64,000 bases of DNA from Microlunatus elymi (lineage in GTDB: Bacteria > Actinomycetota > Actinomycetes > Propionibacteriales > Propionibacteriaceae), in the NCBI RefSeq assembly GCF_007362775.1, contig NZ_CP041692.1, positions 1,178,001 to 1,242,000 on the forward strand, given 5' to 3'. The translations under genes were made by a program, and so were the position numbers. How positions within the stretch are numbered: the stretch's first letter is position 1; every line of letters starts with the position of its first letter. The notes below the pieces were generated by a model that made no database searches, was not told where the DNA came from, and saw nothing but the letters and a program-made list of their open reading frames with translations. Below are positions 26,528-35,477 of this stretch, in pieces.

Positions 26528-27349
26528 TCATTGTTGAAGCTTTCCGCGGACAATCGACTGGTCGGAGTGGCCCGGGCTGGGATCGGGGCGCGGCTCGGCG
26601 GAGACGTCTACAACGGTGAAATTGCGGAGATTCAGGCCTGCGGGAACCTGATAGCTGCCGCTGCGGTCGTTGAGATAGCCGAGCGACCGCATGTGGCTCA
26701 AATCCGCGGTGGCGAGCCACACCTCGCGGTTACCGTCGAAGGGCTTCGCCACGTCGATCGTGATGTGCAGGTACTCCGATCCGTCACGGGATCTCTCGAT
26801 CTGGGCCGACCCTGAGGAACCCTTCCAGCTGGGCAGGGCCGTGAGTTGGGCACTGCTGATGATCTTCGAGGAGTTGAGCTGCCGGGGAAGCAGCAAACCA
26901 CCGGCGAATCCGACGATCGCGGCAAGTACAGCGGCGACAGCGATCTGAGGCCACCACTTGGTCCTCGCGCCGGTTGTCTTCCTCCGGTGGTGGCCGCGGT
27001 GACGTTCCTCCCCGCGCCCCGTCCGGCGGTCCGCGTGTTCGGGTGCGTCGTTTTCCAGGTTCGGCCGCGCAACGTTCGTTTGCCGGACGCGATCCGCGGC
27101 CTCGTCCGCGACGGCGTCGCCGGGGCGTAGCGACACGAGCTGCAATTCGGCCACCGTTCGTTCCCACACCGCCGGTGGGGGAACGACAAGCGCTTGAGGA
27201 TCCGAGGCTGCGGAGCGCGTCAGCCCAGCGGCTCGGGTGAGCTCGGCGAACTCACCGGCGCACTGCGGGCACTGCTCGACATGTGCCTCGGCGGGCCCGA
27301 TGTGTTCACCGATCGCCAGCAGCGCGAGGTCGTCAGGATCGGAATGCAT
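26528..27349 (-). CDS. Anti-sigma factor (RskA type)
   Basis: A 273-residue single-TM protein. The N-terminal zinc-finger-like anti-sigma domain has His and CPQC in EAHVEQCPQCAGEFAELT (about residues 20-38), the middle is disordered and Arg/His-rich, a TM helix (IAVAAVLAAIVGFAGGLLL) follows, and the external part (LTALPSWKGSSGSAQIER to the end) is the RskA C-terminal domain. It overlaps the 3' end of the ECF sigma gene, its presumed partner. Signal-dependent proteolysis of such proteins frees the sigma factor. Confidence 0.85.
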   Translation of the reverse strand: MHSDPDDLALLAIGEHIGPAEAHVEQCPQCAGEFAELTRAAGLTRSAASDPQALVVPPPAVWERTVAELQLVSLRPGDAVADEAADRVRQTNVARPNLENDAPEHADRRTGRGEERHRGHHRRKTTGARTKWWPQIAVAAVLAAIVGFAGGLLLPRQLNSSKIISSAQLTALPSWKGSSGSAQIERSRDGSEYLHITIDVAKPFDGNREVWLATADLSHMRSLGYLNDRSGSYQVPAGLNLRNFTVVDVSAEPRPDPSPGHSDQSIVRGKLQQ

Positions 27350-27905
27350 CGAGCTCCACCCCCAATCGATCGCGCAACTTCTGAAGACTACGGCGGATGT
27401 GGCTCTTGACGGTGCCCGGTGGCAGTTGCAGTCGTTCGGCGATCTGACTGTGGGTCAGGTCTTCGAAGAAGGCCAGCCGGAGGACTCTACGCGGCTCGTC
27501 CTCCAGTCCGGCCAACACATCGGCGATCACCATCCTGTCGGCGGTGTCGTTGAGCTCGGCCAACTCCGGGTCCAGCGTGCGTACGTGCGCCTGGGCGATG
27601 ACTTCGTTCACGACGCGTAGATCTCGTCGGCGACGCTGGTAGGTGTCGGCGATCTTGAAACGGGTGATTCCGAGGAGCCAGTTCCGCAACGCCGATCGTT
27701 GCGGGTCGAATTGGGTACGACTGCGCCAGGCCGCTACGAACACCTGCTGGGTGATGTCCTCGGCATCTGCTTGATCCGCCAGGGAGCGGAGCGCGAGAGT
27801 GTAGATCAGCGCCGACCAGCTCTGGTAGACCTCGGCAAACGCCTGTTCGTCGCCGCGGCGAAACCGCTCGGCGAGTGATGCGTCGAGCACATCTTGGTCA
27901 GACAT
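27333..27905 (-). CDS. ECF-family RNA polymerase sigma factor
   Basis: A 190-residue sigma factor with region 2 (SLADQADAEDITQQVFVAAW) and region 4 (LTHSQIAERLQLPPGTVKSH). The spacing and the linked RskA-type anti-sigma place it with SigK-like actinobacterial ECF factors. Overlap with the anti-sigma gene keeps the two proteins balanced. Upstream on the same strand are sortase and surface-protein genes, likely members of its regulon or operon. Confidence 0.92.
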   Translation of the reverse strand: MSDQDVLDASLAERFRRGDEQAFAEVYQSWSALIYTLALRSLADQADAEDITQQVFVAAWRSRTQFDPQRSALRNWLLGITRFKIADTYQRRRRDLRVVNEVIAQAHVRTLDPELAELNDTADRMVIADVLAGLEDEPRRVLRLAFFEDLTHSQIAERLQLPPGTVKSHIRRSLQKLRDRLGVELDAFRS

Positions 27906-27965
27906 GACGGCCGCGATCGCTTGTCCACGACGGGGGCAACCGAGACGAACGAACCGCTCTGCCGT

Positions 27966-28790
27966 TCACTGCGGGACCGCCGTGACGATCAGCAGATCTT
28001 GGTAGCCGGTTGCCGTTCGGTACGGTGGTGCACACGTCATCAGCCGCAGCACAGGTGGTCCGGTTCGGGTGAAGATTTGCTCGAAGTCCGTGGTCTTCTT
28101 GGCGAACCGCTGCCGGTGCTTGACGACGTAGTTGATCTTGTGACCGGCAGAGTCGGTGATGACGACCTTCGCGTTCAGTGGGACGGCGACAAGCCGTGAG
28201 AACGGCCCGAGCCCCTGATTGAACGTGTCCACGTGGCCGGCGAGAACGGTTGCGCCGCTGCGATCGCCCGGCCGGGACCCGAAGCGGTACCACCAGGCGC
28301 GCTGGGTGGTATCCGGCATTGCCAAGAAGCCGTCTGCGTCGACACCAACGGGCACGACCCGCAGATCCATCGCAATGCTGGGTACTTGCAGGCGCACAGG
28401 CCAGGAATGACGTACCTGCTGCGCGTTAGACCGTAACGCACCCGACCTCACTCGAACCTTCTGAATCGCTGTCCCGGTGGGGGTGTGGGACGCTCGATGC
28501 TCGGTGCTCCTGTCGGTCGAGGGCGCGGCTATCGGCTGATGGGGCGCGGACGCGACAACGGTGGGCTGTGCAGACTCCAGGCGCACACCGGGCAGAACAG
28601 CGCCGCCGGTCGTCAGCAGCACACTGGCGCTAATGGCCAGCGCGAAGCCGACGTGCCGGTCCCAACCCGTTGGCGCCGCTGACTGAATGCCTCGCCGATG
28701 GGCCTCGCCGCCGACCGGGCGCGGCAGGCGACCGGGCCTGGTCGGGTCCGGTCGCCCACCTGTCTTGTGCTGACCGCTACGCGTCTGCAA
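27966..28790 (-). CDS. Class F sortase
   Basis: A 274-residue membrane-anchored transpeptidase. A TM helix (VGFALAISASVLLTTGGAVL) is followed by a Pro/Thr-rich linker and the sortase beta-barrel from about residue 130. The catalytic His is in TVLAGHVDTFNQG and the catalytic Cys in LRLMTCAPPY; GYQDLLIV is the C-terminal strand after the active site. The start is uncertain (TTG at 28790 is the longest). Its neighbour encodes a secreted protein with a C-terminal TM helix, a plausible partner although no LPXTG motif is visible. Confidence 0.85.
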   Translation of the reverse strand: MQTRSGQHKTGGRPDPTRPGRLPRPVGGEAHRRGIQSAAPTGWDRHVGFALAISASVLLTTGGAVLPGVRLESAQPTVVASAPHQPIAAPSTDRSTEHRASHTPTGTAIQKVRVRSGALRSNAQQVRHSWPVRLQVPSIAMDLRVVPVGVDADGFLAMPDTTQRAWWYRFGSRPGDRSGATVLAGHVDTFNQGLGPFSRLVAVPLNAKVVITDSAGHKINYVVKHRQRFAKKTTDFEQIFTRTGPPVLRLMTCAPPYRTATGYQDLLIVTAVPQ

Positions 28791-28826
28791 CGAACTTCTC
28801 TCCGGAGGTGGATTACGTGTGGGGCG

Positions 28827-29666
28827 TCAACGGGATGCCTTGGCTCGGGCGACTCGTCCGATCGACAACACGGCCATTGCGGCGGCGAGCAGCACTCCGG
28901 ATGCGATCCAAGTCGACGAGCCGGCGCCGACGAGACCCGCTTCACCGGCTGGGACGCCGCCGGGTGCACTTGCGAGTCCGGGGATCGTCTGGACGGCGAG
29001 CTTCAGGTTGTCGTCCTCAGCACTTCCCCAGGCGTAGACGATCGTGTTGACGCCTTCTGTGACATTGACCGGCGCCGGGCCGATCAGCGGTTTCGTCGTG
29101 CCGGCGGCTGCGACCGATGCCTGCACGGTTCCGGCTGGCAGGTCCAGCACCTTCTGATCGGGATTCTGCAGACCCTGGACGACGGGCTTTCCGCCGGCGA
29201 GGATGTCAACGGCCGGCGCGGCCGCGTCGTGCCGAACGGTGAGCCGGCCATGGCCTGCAGCGATCTTTGAGATGTCGTTTTCGTACAGCGTGGCGGTTGG
29301 TTTGCCGTTGGCTGCCAGGTGGGCGACGGCGGAGTAGTTGCCGCCTGCGCGGAGGCTTACTTTCACCGGGCCGATCGCGGGTTTGGAGTCGTTCTTGGCG
29401 TCCGCTGCGGTAATCGCCAGCTTATGGGAACCGGACGGGACCGTCAGCGGGCCGGCGATCTGGCCCGGTTTGAAGTCGTTGAGCACGCGCTTTCCGTCCA
29501 GGTACACATCGACGGGAAGCTTCGGTACTGCGTGGACGACCGACAAACGGCTGTCGGATGCGGCGTGGGCCGTGGCTGCTGAGGTCGTCATGGTCCCGGC
29601 TGCTGCGGTCAGTGCGGCCGCACCGATCAGCGCGAGCATGCGGGTGGGTCGGGATGGGGCAGGCAT
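28827..29666 (-). CDS. Secreted DUF4397 repeat protein with C-terminal membrane anchor
   Basis: A 279-residue extracellular protein. A signal peptide (ALIGAAALTAAAGTMTTSA) is followed by two DUF4397 beta-sandwich units (RLSVVHAVPKLPVDVYLDGK; then RLTVRHDAAAPAVDILAGGK), a Pro/Gly-rich stalk, a TM helix and the basic tail RVARAKASR. DUF4397 proteins are surface proteins of unknown role. ATG 29666 is chosen with GAAGGAG 11 bp upstream. It lies next to a sortase but has no classical sorting motif. Confidence 0.85.
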   Translation of the reverse strand: MPAPSRPTRMLALIGAAALTAAAGTMTTSAATAHAASDSRLSVVHAVPKLPVDVYLDGKRVLNDFKPGQIAGPLTVPSGSHKLAITAADAKNDSKPAIGPVKVSLRAGGNYSAVAHLAANGKPTATLYENDISKIAAGHGRLTVRHDAAAPAVDILAGGKPVVQGLQNPDQKVLDLPAGTVQASVAAAGTTKPLIGPAPVNVTEGVNTIVYAWGSAEDDNLKLAVQTIPGLASAPGGVPAGEAGLVGAGSSTWIASGVLLAAAMAVLSIGRVARAKASR

Positions 29667-29784
29667 GTGGGTCGTTGCTCCTTCGGAATCGACATCGATA
29701 CCGGTGAATTCGGTTGTCTTGTTTGCAAGCAGGTTCTGGGACCTGTCGCAGGTGGGCCTGATTGCCGAAACCGGCATTCAGGGA

Positions 29785-30360
29785 CTAGAACTGAGCGAAG
29801 GGACGCGGGGTGGCGTACCCGAAGGTTTCGCCGCTGGAGAACGCAATCACGCCGAACGTTTGATTCAGGGCGCCGGCGGCAGTTTGGGTAAGGGTCAGAC
29901 GCACCAGTCCGAGGGAGTAGTGATCAGACGGTCGGATCGTGAAGAGGTCGACGCGGCCCACATCACCGATCGATCCGCTGACCCGCGCACTGACCTTGGC
30001 CCGGCCGAGATCGATGGAGAAGTTGCGGAGTTCGATCGCGCGTTGCGGGGTGCTCAGGCTCAGCCCGCCGGCGTGCTTGATTCGGAGGTTGGCCAGTCGA
30101 TACCCGACGATCGGGAAGTCGGCCGCGACGGTGCCTTTGTACGGGCCGGCTTTTGCCGAGCCCAGCGGCGCGGGAGCGATCTGGGCGCGTTGGATCAGCG
30201 CGTAAACGGCTGGCGCAACCACCACCTGGGTGTAGCCGCGATGCACCGACGCCAGGTGGCTTCCGTGTTGACGCGGGCTCGCCTCCGCAGCCGTCGCGCT
30301 GGAGACGAGCGCGGCCGCAGCCGCGAACGCGCCAGCAGCCGCGAGTAGCTTGAATCTCAT
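29785..30360 (-). CDS. Secreted protein of unknown function
   Basis: A 191-residue protein with a clear signal peptide (MRFKLLAAAGAFAAAAALVS, cleavage after SATAAEA). The mature part is beta-rich: VVVAPAVYALIQRAQIAPAP, FPIVGYRLANLRIKHAGGL, IELRNFSIDLGRAKVSARV and FGVIAFSSGETFGYA. The alternation of a target value phrase, a HAGG-L segment and an IDL-N strand is seen in many actinobacterial secreted proteins, but I know no function. AGGAGG lies 6 bp upstream of ATG 30360. It may belong to the same surface-protein unit as the DUF4397 and sortase genes. Confidence 0.7.
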   Translation of the reverse strand: MRFKLLAAAGAFAAAAALVSSATAAEASPRQHGSHLASVHRGYTQVVVAPAVYALIQRAQIAPAPLGSAKAGPYKGTVAADFPIVGYRLANLRIKHAGGLSLSTPQRAIELRNFSIDLGRAKVSARVSGSIGDVGRVDLFTIRPSDHYSLGLVRLTLTQTAAGALNQTFGVIAFSSGETFGYATPRPFAQF

Positions 30361-30454
30361 CAATACCTCCTGCTGATGTTCCGGGCCGATCCCGGACTTC
30401 ATTCATCAATTCGTCAGCTACGGCCGATTCGGATGCACCTCTCAACTGGGACTT

Positions 30455-30978
30455 GTGTCGGCGCGGCATCGGGAGGTAACCGAAGCTGGTCGTCAGCCAG
30501 CCGCCCAGCAGCGGACGGAGCGCCGCTGTGACGCCGATCGTCGCGCCCAGATCCCGAACGCCAGTCCTCGCTCGCCTCGGAAGTTCGCGTTCAGCAGCGA
30601 CAGCGATGTCGGCAGCATCATCGCTCCGCCCACACCCTGAACTGCGCGGGCGCCGATCAGCACACCTCCCGAATCGGCCAAGCCCGCGAGCCCGCTGGCG
30701 GCCGCGAAGATCGCCACACCCGTCACAAAGAGGCGCCGCTGACCGAACTGATCGGCCAAGCGACCGTTGACCAGTAGCAACGCAGCGAGGACCAACGCGT
30801 AGATCTCCTGGACCCACCGCCCCTGCTTCGAGTCGATCCCGATGTCTCTCACGATGGACGGCACGGCGACGATCACGATCGTGGAATCGATGATGATCAG
30901 CCAAACGCCGAGACTGATGATCACCAAACCCGGCCAGCGACGGCGATCCTGCGCACCGGGTTGAGGCTCCGAGAGCAT
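30455..30978 (-). pseudogene. DHA2-type MFS pump, truncated and frameshifted
   Basis: The gene begins normally (LVIISLGVWLIIIDSTIVIV, GRLADQFGQRRLFVTG, AVQGVGGAMMLPTSLSLLN). At about 30540 the frame shifts (continuing as ATIGVTAALRPLLGGWLTTS in another frame) and similarity ends near 30455, after roughly 170 of about 500 residues. It follows the MarR gene on the same strand and has its own CTAG-N5-CTAG operator 21 bp upstream, so it was a member of the carotenoid-locus regulon before decay. Confidence 0.8.
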
Positions 30979-30998
30979 GGCCTCAATCTACGCCTTCA

Positions 30999-31015
30999 AG
31001 CTAGAAAAACTAGCT
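30999..31015. promoter_or_regulatory. CTAG-N5-CTAG operator, copy a
   Basis: AGCTAG-AAAAA-CTAGCT: 6-bp perfect arms, 5-bp spacer. 21 bp upstream of the MFS pseudogene start. The longest-armed of the five sites in the carotenoid region. Confidence 0.75.
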
Positions 31016-31048
31016 CCAACGATGATCCGCCACGAACGAAACGCTGGC

Positions 31049-31534
31049 TCAGTCGGCTGGTTCGCTCGGCTTCTCAGCAGCTTCGGCGATGTAGGCATGG
31101 AGAATGTCCGTCGCGCGATGCAGGAAGTCCAGTACGGTGGCCGCCTCCTCGGAGGTGAGTTCGGCCCCGAGTTCCCGAAAGCCGTCGTTGACGGATTTCA
31201 GTGTCTGGCGCACTTCGGTTCGAGCATGTTCTGTGGCGCTGACGTTGGTGCGATAACGCGGCTTGCCTTCTGGCTGTTCGACGGGGGTTCGCCTGACGTG
31301 GCCTGCCTCGGTCAGGCGGTCGATGAGCACGCTGGCGGATGCAGTTCGGATCCCGAGTCGGTCGGCGAGCTCCTTCGGGCTGATTTTGTTGCCCGACGCG
31401 GTGACCAGGTCCATCGCTTGTACGTCGGTGACCCGCAGCCCCATCCGGCGCGCCGCGGCGGCCTGCATCTCGCGCCCGGCCTGAAGGAGCAGGCGGACGG
31501 CCATGCTGAGTTCGTAGGAGTCCGCCGCAGTCAC
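31049..31534 (-). CDS. MarR-family regulator of the carotenoid locus
   Basis: A 161-residue winged-helix regulator. HTH and wing: NKISPKELADRLGIRTASAS, VLIDRLTEAGHVRRTPVE. GTG 31534 start. It is divergent from the plus-strand crt operon and lies between two copies of the CTAG-N5-CTAG palindrome. Carotenoid loci of corynebacteria have a comparable divergent MarR repressor (CrtR) that responds to GGPP; by analogy this protein probably binds the five palindromes and senses an isoprenoid. That is inference from position. Confidence 0.88.
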   Translation of the reverse strand: MTAADSYELSMAVRLLLQAGREMQAAAARRMGLRVTDVQAMDLVTASGNKISPKELADRLGIRTASASVLIDRLTEAGHVRRTPVEQPEGKPRYRTNVSATEHARTEVRQTLKSVNDGFRELGAELTSEEAATVLDFLHRATDILHAYIAEAAEKPSEPAD

Positions 31535-31596
31535 GCGTCCGATCGTAGTCAGGGCCGGTCATGGATATGGCGCCGGACACCCGATACGATGGAATT

Positions 31597-33150
31597 GTGA
31601 CTAGAAAATCTAGCCCGCTGTTGTCGCCGAGCAGTCAGATTCCGGCTGAACCCAGCAACCCCCCGTTGGTGCTGGTGACCGGCGCGACCGGTTACGTCGG
31701 CGGGCGTCTGATTCCCGCGTTGCTGGCGGCGGGATATCGGGTACGAGCGGTGGCACGCCACCCGGAGGCTCTCTCGGATCGGCCGTGGTCGGATCAGATC
31801 GAGGTCATGGGCGCCGATGTCGGCGCAGCCGACGACATGCGGGTTGCCTTGTCCGATGTCGAGGTTGCCTTCTATCTGGTGCACGCGATGGGGTCGGGGC
31901 CGGATTACGACGCGCGGGACCGAACGCTGGCGCGAAACTTCGCCGCCGCAGCCGAGGCGGCGAGAGTGCGTCGGATCATCTATCTCGGTGGCATGCATCC
32001 CGACACTGAGAATCTCTCTCCGCACCTGGCGTCGCGGCGCGAAGTCGGAGAGATCTTCCTCTCCTCGGCCGTACCGACGGTGGTCCTGCAGGCCGCGGTG
32101 GTCATCGGTTCGGGCAGCGCGTCGTTCGAGATGATGAGGTATCTCACCGAGCGGCTACCGGTGATGGTCGCGCCGACCTGGCTCCGTACCCGGATTCAGC
32201 CGATCGCGATCCGCGACGTCCTGTACTACCTGGTCGCGGCGGCAGGTCTGCCACCAGAACTCAACCGGACCTTCGACATCGGCGGCCCGGAGGTGCTGAC
32301 CTACGCAGAGATGATCCAGCGCTACGCCCACGTCGTCGGCCTCCCACCGCGGATCATCCGGACCCTGCCGGTGTTGACTCCCTGGTTCGCCAGCCATTGG
32401 GTCGGGCTCGTCACGCCGGTCCCGGCCAGCATTGCCAAACCCCTGGTGTTGTCCCTGACCCACGAGGTCACCAGGAAGGAATGCGACCTCGACGACTTGA
32501 TCGGGCCGCCCCGCCGGAAGTTGCTCGGCTTCGATGACGCCGTGCGACTGGCGCTGCAGAAGATTCGCGACTACGACGTACGGACAACCTGGTCCTCGGC
32601 GAGCTATCTGGGGGCCCCGAGCGATCCGTTGCCCGACGATCCGGCCTGGGCCGGCGGTGACCTGTACGTCGATGAGCGTCAGATTCCGGTCGACGCCGAT
32701 CCGCAGGAGGTCTGGAGGGTGATCGAGGAAATCGGAGGCCGGGCCGGATGGCACTCGTGGCGGCTGGGCTGGGTCGCGCGCGGCGTGTTGGACCGATTGG
32801 TCGGCGGACCCGGACTCCGGCGTGGCCGACGCCATCCGACCAAGCTGGAGACCGGAGATCCGCTGGACTGGTGGCGGGTGGAGAAAATCGTTCCCGGCAG
32901 AGTGCTGAGGTTGCGGGCCGAGATGAGGCTGCCCGGTTTGGCGTGGCTCGAGCTGTGCATCGATTCCGACAGCGACGGGCGTACGGTGTTTCGCCAACGG
33001 GCGCTGTATCACCCACACGGCCTGCTCGGGCACGCGTACTGGTTCGCCGTGACGCCCTTTCACGGCATCGTTTTCGGCGGCATGCAACGCAATATTGCAC
33101 GCTCGGCCGGAACTGCGGTGCCGCCGAAGACCACCCAGTCCGCATCCTGA
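31597..33150 (+). CDS. NAD(P)-binding protein with C-terminal DUF2867
   Basis: A 517-residue two-domain protein. The N-terminal atypical SDR domain begins PLVLVTGATGYVGGRLIPAL and includes YLVHAMGSGPDYDARDR and RRIIYLGGMHPDTENLSPHL. The C-terminal part from about residue 330 is the DUF2867 (SRPBCC-like) domain (DVRTTWSSASYLGAP, FRQRALYHPHGLLGHAYWF). The function is unproven; the SDR+DUF2867 fusion often occurs in carotenoid or photolyase neighbourhoods. I choose GTG 31597 over ATG 31561 because a -10-like TACGAT sits just upstream. First gene of the crtYc-crtYd-crtU operon. Confidence 0.85.
   Translation: MTRKSSPLLSPSSQIPAEPSNPPLVLVTGATGYVGGRLIPALLAAGYRVRAVARHPEALSDRPWSDQIEVMGADVGAADDMRVALSDVEVAFYLVHAMGSGPDYDARDRTLARNFAAAAEAARVRRIIYLGGMHPDTENLSPHLASRREVGEIFLSSAVPTVVLQAAVVIGSGSASFEMMRYLTERLPVMVAPTWLRTRIQPIAIRDVLYYLVAAAGLPPELNRTFDIGGPEVLTYAEMIQRYAHVVGLPPRIIRTLPVLTPWFASHWVGLVTPVPASIAKPLVLSLTHEVTRKECDLDDLIGPPRRKLLGFDDAVRLALQKIRDYDVRTTWSSASYLGAPSDPLPDDPAWAGGDLYVDERQIPVDADPQEVWRVIEEIGGRAGWHSWRLGWVARGVLDRLVGGPGLRRGRRHPTKLETGDPLDWWRVEKIVPGRVLRLRAEMRLPGLAWLELCIDSDSDGRTVFRQRALYHPHGLLGHAYWFAVTPFHGIVFGGMQRNIARSAGTAVPPKTTQSAS
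31600..31614. promoter_or_regulatory. CTAG-N5-CTAG operator, copy b
   Basis: ACTAG-AAAAT-CTAGC, 4-bp CTAG arms. It directly follows GTG 31597 of the plus-strand operon and is 66 bp upstream of the divergent marR start, so it could control both. TACGAT near 31584 is a plausible -10 box for a leaderless transcript starting at the GTG. Confidence 0.65.
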
Positions 33151-33205
33151 ATCAGGACGGCGAGGCGTTCTGCACCCTGGAAGTGATCTTGAAGGAGCAA
33201 TCTGC

Positions 33206-33562
33206 ATGGTCGTCACACAGGCGGAGTATCTGATCTTGATGGCGGCTTGCCTGCTCGTCACCTTGCCACTGGAGTTCGTCTTCACCGCCCGGGTCTACCG
33301 TTCACCGCGCCGGTTGATCATCACCTTGCTCCCGGTGGTGCTCGTCTTCACGGTCTGGGATCTGGCCGGCATTGCTGCCGGCCATTGGCGCTACAACCCC
33401 ACCTACGTCACCGGGCTCGTCCTGATCGGACGCCTGCCGGTGGAGGAGTTGGTGTTCTTCATCGTGATCCCGATCTGCGGCTTGTTGACCTACCGCGCGG
33501 TCGGTTATGTGCTGGCTGCGGTCCGGTCGCGGCCGAGTTCGGCGAAGGCCGGGAATCGGTGA
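33206..33562 (+). CDS. crtYc: Lycopene cyclase subunit (CrtYc/CrtYe type)
   Basis: A 118-residue membrane protein with three TM helices. LEFVFTARVYRSPRRLIITL, VFTVWDLAGIAAGHWRYN and LPVEELVFFIVIPICGLLTY are the hallmark segments of the heterodimeric lycopene cyclase family (also fused in fungal CarRP). The PVEE-FF motif is considered catalytic. ATG 33206 has GAAGGAG 9 bp upstream. The stop overlaps the crtYd start (TGATG), so the two subunits are translated together. Works with CrtYd to cyclise lycopene. Confidence 0.92.
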   Translation: MVVTQAEYLILMAACLLVTLPLEFVFTARVYRSPRRLIITLLPVVLVFTVWDLAGIAAGHWRYNPTYVTGLVLIGRLPVEELVFFIVIPICGLLTYRAVGYVLAAVRSRPSSAKAGNR

Positions 33563-33891
33563 TGCCCGCCTACACCCTGCTGACGGTGATCGCCGTCGTC
33601 ACCGTCGTCCTGGTCGAACTGCTCTGGCTGAGGACCGGCATCTTCAGCTCGGCCCAGTACTGGCTGACCATGATCATCGTTTGGGGTTTCCAGATTCCGG
33701 TGGACGGATGGCTGACCAAACTGTCGGCTCCGATCGTGATCTACAGCGATTCCGCGATCCTCGGGGTGAGACTCCCCTGGGACATTCCCATTGAGGACTT
33801 CGGTTTCGGGTTCTCCATGGTCACCCTGACGATCATGCTGTGGCTGCGACTCGAGCCACGTCGGAAACAGAGTGAGGACTTGGCACGGTGA
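33562..33891 (+). CDS. crtYd: Lycopene cyclase subunit (CrtYd/CrtYf type)
   Basis: A 109-residue three-TM protein, second half of the lycopene cyclase. WGFQIPVDGWLTKLSAPIVI, then LPWDIPIEDFGFGFSMVTLT, carry the IPxEDxxFGF motif of the family. Overlaps crtYc at its start and crtU at its stop (GTGA). Together the pair should produce beta-carotene from lycopene, since the next gene encodes a beta-ring desaturase/methyltransferase. Confidence 0.92.
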   Translation: MPAYTLLTVIAVVTVVLVELLWLRTGIFSSAQYWLTMIIVWGFQIPVDGWLTKLSAPIVIYSDSAILGVRLPWDIPIEDFGFGFSMVTLTIMLWLRLEPRRKQSEDLAR

Positions 33892-35477
33892 GACCGTCGA
33901 CGTGGCTGCCCGGGCAGGATCAGCGCGCCGAGCGGCTCGCCGGGCCGACCGGCGAGCCGTGGGTCAAGGAACGCCGATCTGTGGCGGTCATCGGCGGCGG
34001 CATCGCGGGCCTGGCAGCGGCAACGGCGTTGGCCGAGCGAGGAGTCGAGGTCGTCCTGCTGGAGGCCGAGCAGCAACTCGGTGGCCGGGTCAGATCCTGG
34101 CCGGTCCGACACGGTGCCGACCAGGTGACCATGAGCCGTGGCTTTCACGCGTTCTTCCGGCAGTACTACAACCTGCGGTCGCTGTTGCGCCGCGCGGACC
34201 CGGGGTTGACCCGGCTGCGGCCGGTTGATGACTATCCGTTGCAGTCGGCAACCGGCCAGACCGACCGGTTTGCGCAGATCCCGCGCACTCCCCCGTGGAG
34301 CCTGGCGGCATTCGTCGCGACCAGTCCCAGCTTCAGACTTCGCGATCTGGGCCGCGTCGACATCGGCCACGCGCTGGCATTGCTCGACGTCGACTTCCCG
34401 CGAACGTTCGGCGACTACGACGGCGTCAGTGCCGCGAGCTTTCTCGACCGGCTCCGGTTTCCCCGACGCGCCCGGCATCTGGCTCTTGAGGTGTTCGCGC
34501 GTAGCTTCTTCGCCGATCCGGAGGACTTCGCGGCGGCTGAGCTGGTGGCGATGTTCCACAGCTACTTCGTGGGCTCGGCGGAGGGTTTGCTCTTCGACGT
34601 ACCCGACGACGATTACGACACAGCGTTGTGGAAGCCACTGGGCGACTACCTGCGGCGACAACAGGTTGTCGTGCAGACCGGAACGCCCGTCAGTCGGGTC
34701 GACCTGACCGCCGACAAGGTCCGGGTGGAGTGGGAGTCAGCCTCCGCGGGCGCCGGCATGGCCACGGTAGACGCGATCGTGATAGCCACCGATCCCCGGA
34801 CGCTACCGGAGTTGATCGGTGAGCGGACGCTCGGCGCCGACCCGCGGTGGCGTGACGCGGTCCGGCGGGTCGTGACCGCGCCGCCGTTCCTGGTCTGGCG
34901 GGTCTGGCTCGACCAGCCGATCGCGGCACGACGGCCGGTGTTCCTGGGTACGACCGGATATGGGCCCCTGGACAACATCAGTGCGATCCATCGGTTCGAG
35001 GCCGGCGCCGCGGGCTGGGCTGAGGAACACGAGGGTGCGGTGATCGAACTTCACGCTTATGCCCTGCCCGACCGGACCGGTCCGGCTGAGGTGGCAGAAC
35101 TGCGCAGCCAATTGTGGACGGGGCTGCGCAGGGCCTATCCGGAGCTGTCCGCAGCCCGCATCGTGTTCGACGAGTGCCGACTGGAGCGCGACTGCGTGTT
35201 GGTGACCCCGGACCATTGGGCGCAGCGGCCGACGGTGGCGACTCCGGATCCTCGGGTAGTGCTGGCCGGCGATGCGGTACGCACCGACCTCCCGGTCGCG
35301 CTGATGGAGCGCGCCGCCACGACCGGGTTCCAGGCCGCGAACACGCTGTTGGCGGGTTGGGGAGTGCGTGGGCACGACCTGTGGTCGGTGCCGCGTACGG
35401 CACGACAGGTCTGGCCGGGCCGGCTCCGGCGGCTGCTGGCTCAGCCCGGGAAGTTGCCGCGGCGGCGCAGCCGGTAG
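33888..35477 (+). CDS. crtU: Carotenoid beta-ring desaturase/methyltransferase (CrtU)
   Basis: A 529-residue FAD-dependent oxidoreductase. FAD-binding Rossmann motif SVAVIGGGIAGLAAATALAE at about residue 32, then GGRVRSW. GFHAFFRQYYNLRSLLRR followed by LRPVDDYPL is diagnostic of CrtU, which converts beta-ionone rings into aromatic phi rings (isorenieratene). The C-terminal FAD-contact region is VVLAGDAVRTDLPVALMERA. GTG 33888 overlaps crtYd. Its end overlaps the convergent Rieske gene by about 37 bp. It predicts an aromatic carotenoid for this organism. Confidence 0.88.
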   Translation: MRPSTWLPGQDQRAERLAGPTGEPWVKERRSVAVIGGGIAGLAAATALAERGVEVVLLEAEQQLGGRVRSWPVRHGADQVTMSRGFHAFFRQYYNLRSLLRRADPGLTRLRPVDDYPLQSATGQTDRFAQIPRTPPWSLAAFVATSPSFRLRDLGRVDIGHALALLDVDFPRTFGDYDGVSAASFLDRLRFPRRARHLALEVFARSFFADPEDFAAAELVAMFHSYFVGSAEGLLFDVPDDDYDTALWKPLGDYLRRQQVVVQTGTPVSRVDLTADKVRVEWESASAGAGMATVDAIVIATDPRTLPELIGERTLGADPRWRDAVRRVVTAPPFLVWRVWLDQPIAARRPVFLGTTGYGPLDNISAIHRFEAGAAGWAEEHEGAVIELHAYALPDRTGPAEVAELRSQLWTGLRRAYPELSAARIVFDECRLERDCVLVTPDHWAQRPTVATPDPRVVLAGDAVRTDLPVALMERAATTGFQAANTLLAGWGVRGHDLWSVPRTARQVWPGRLRRLLAQPGKLPRRRSR

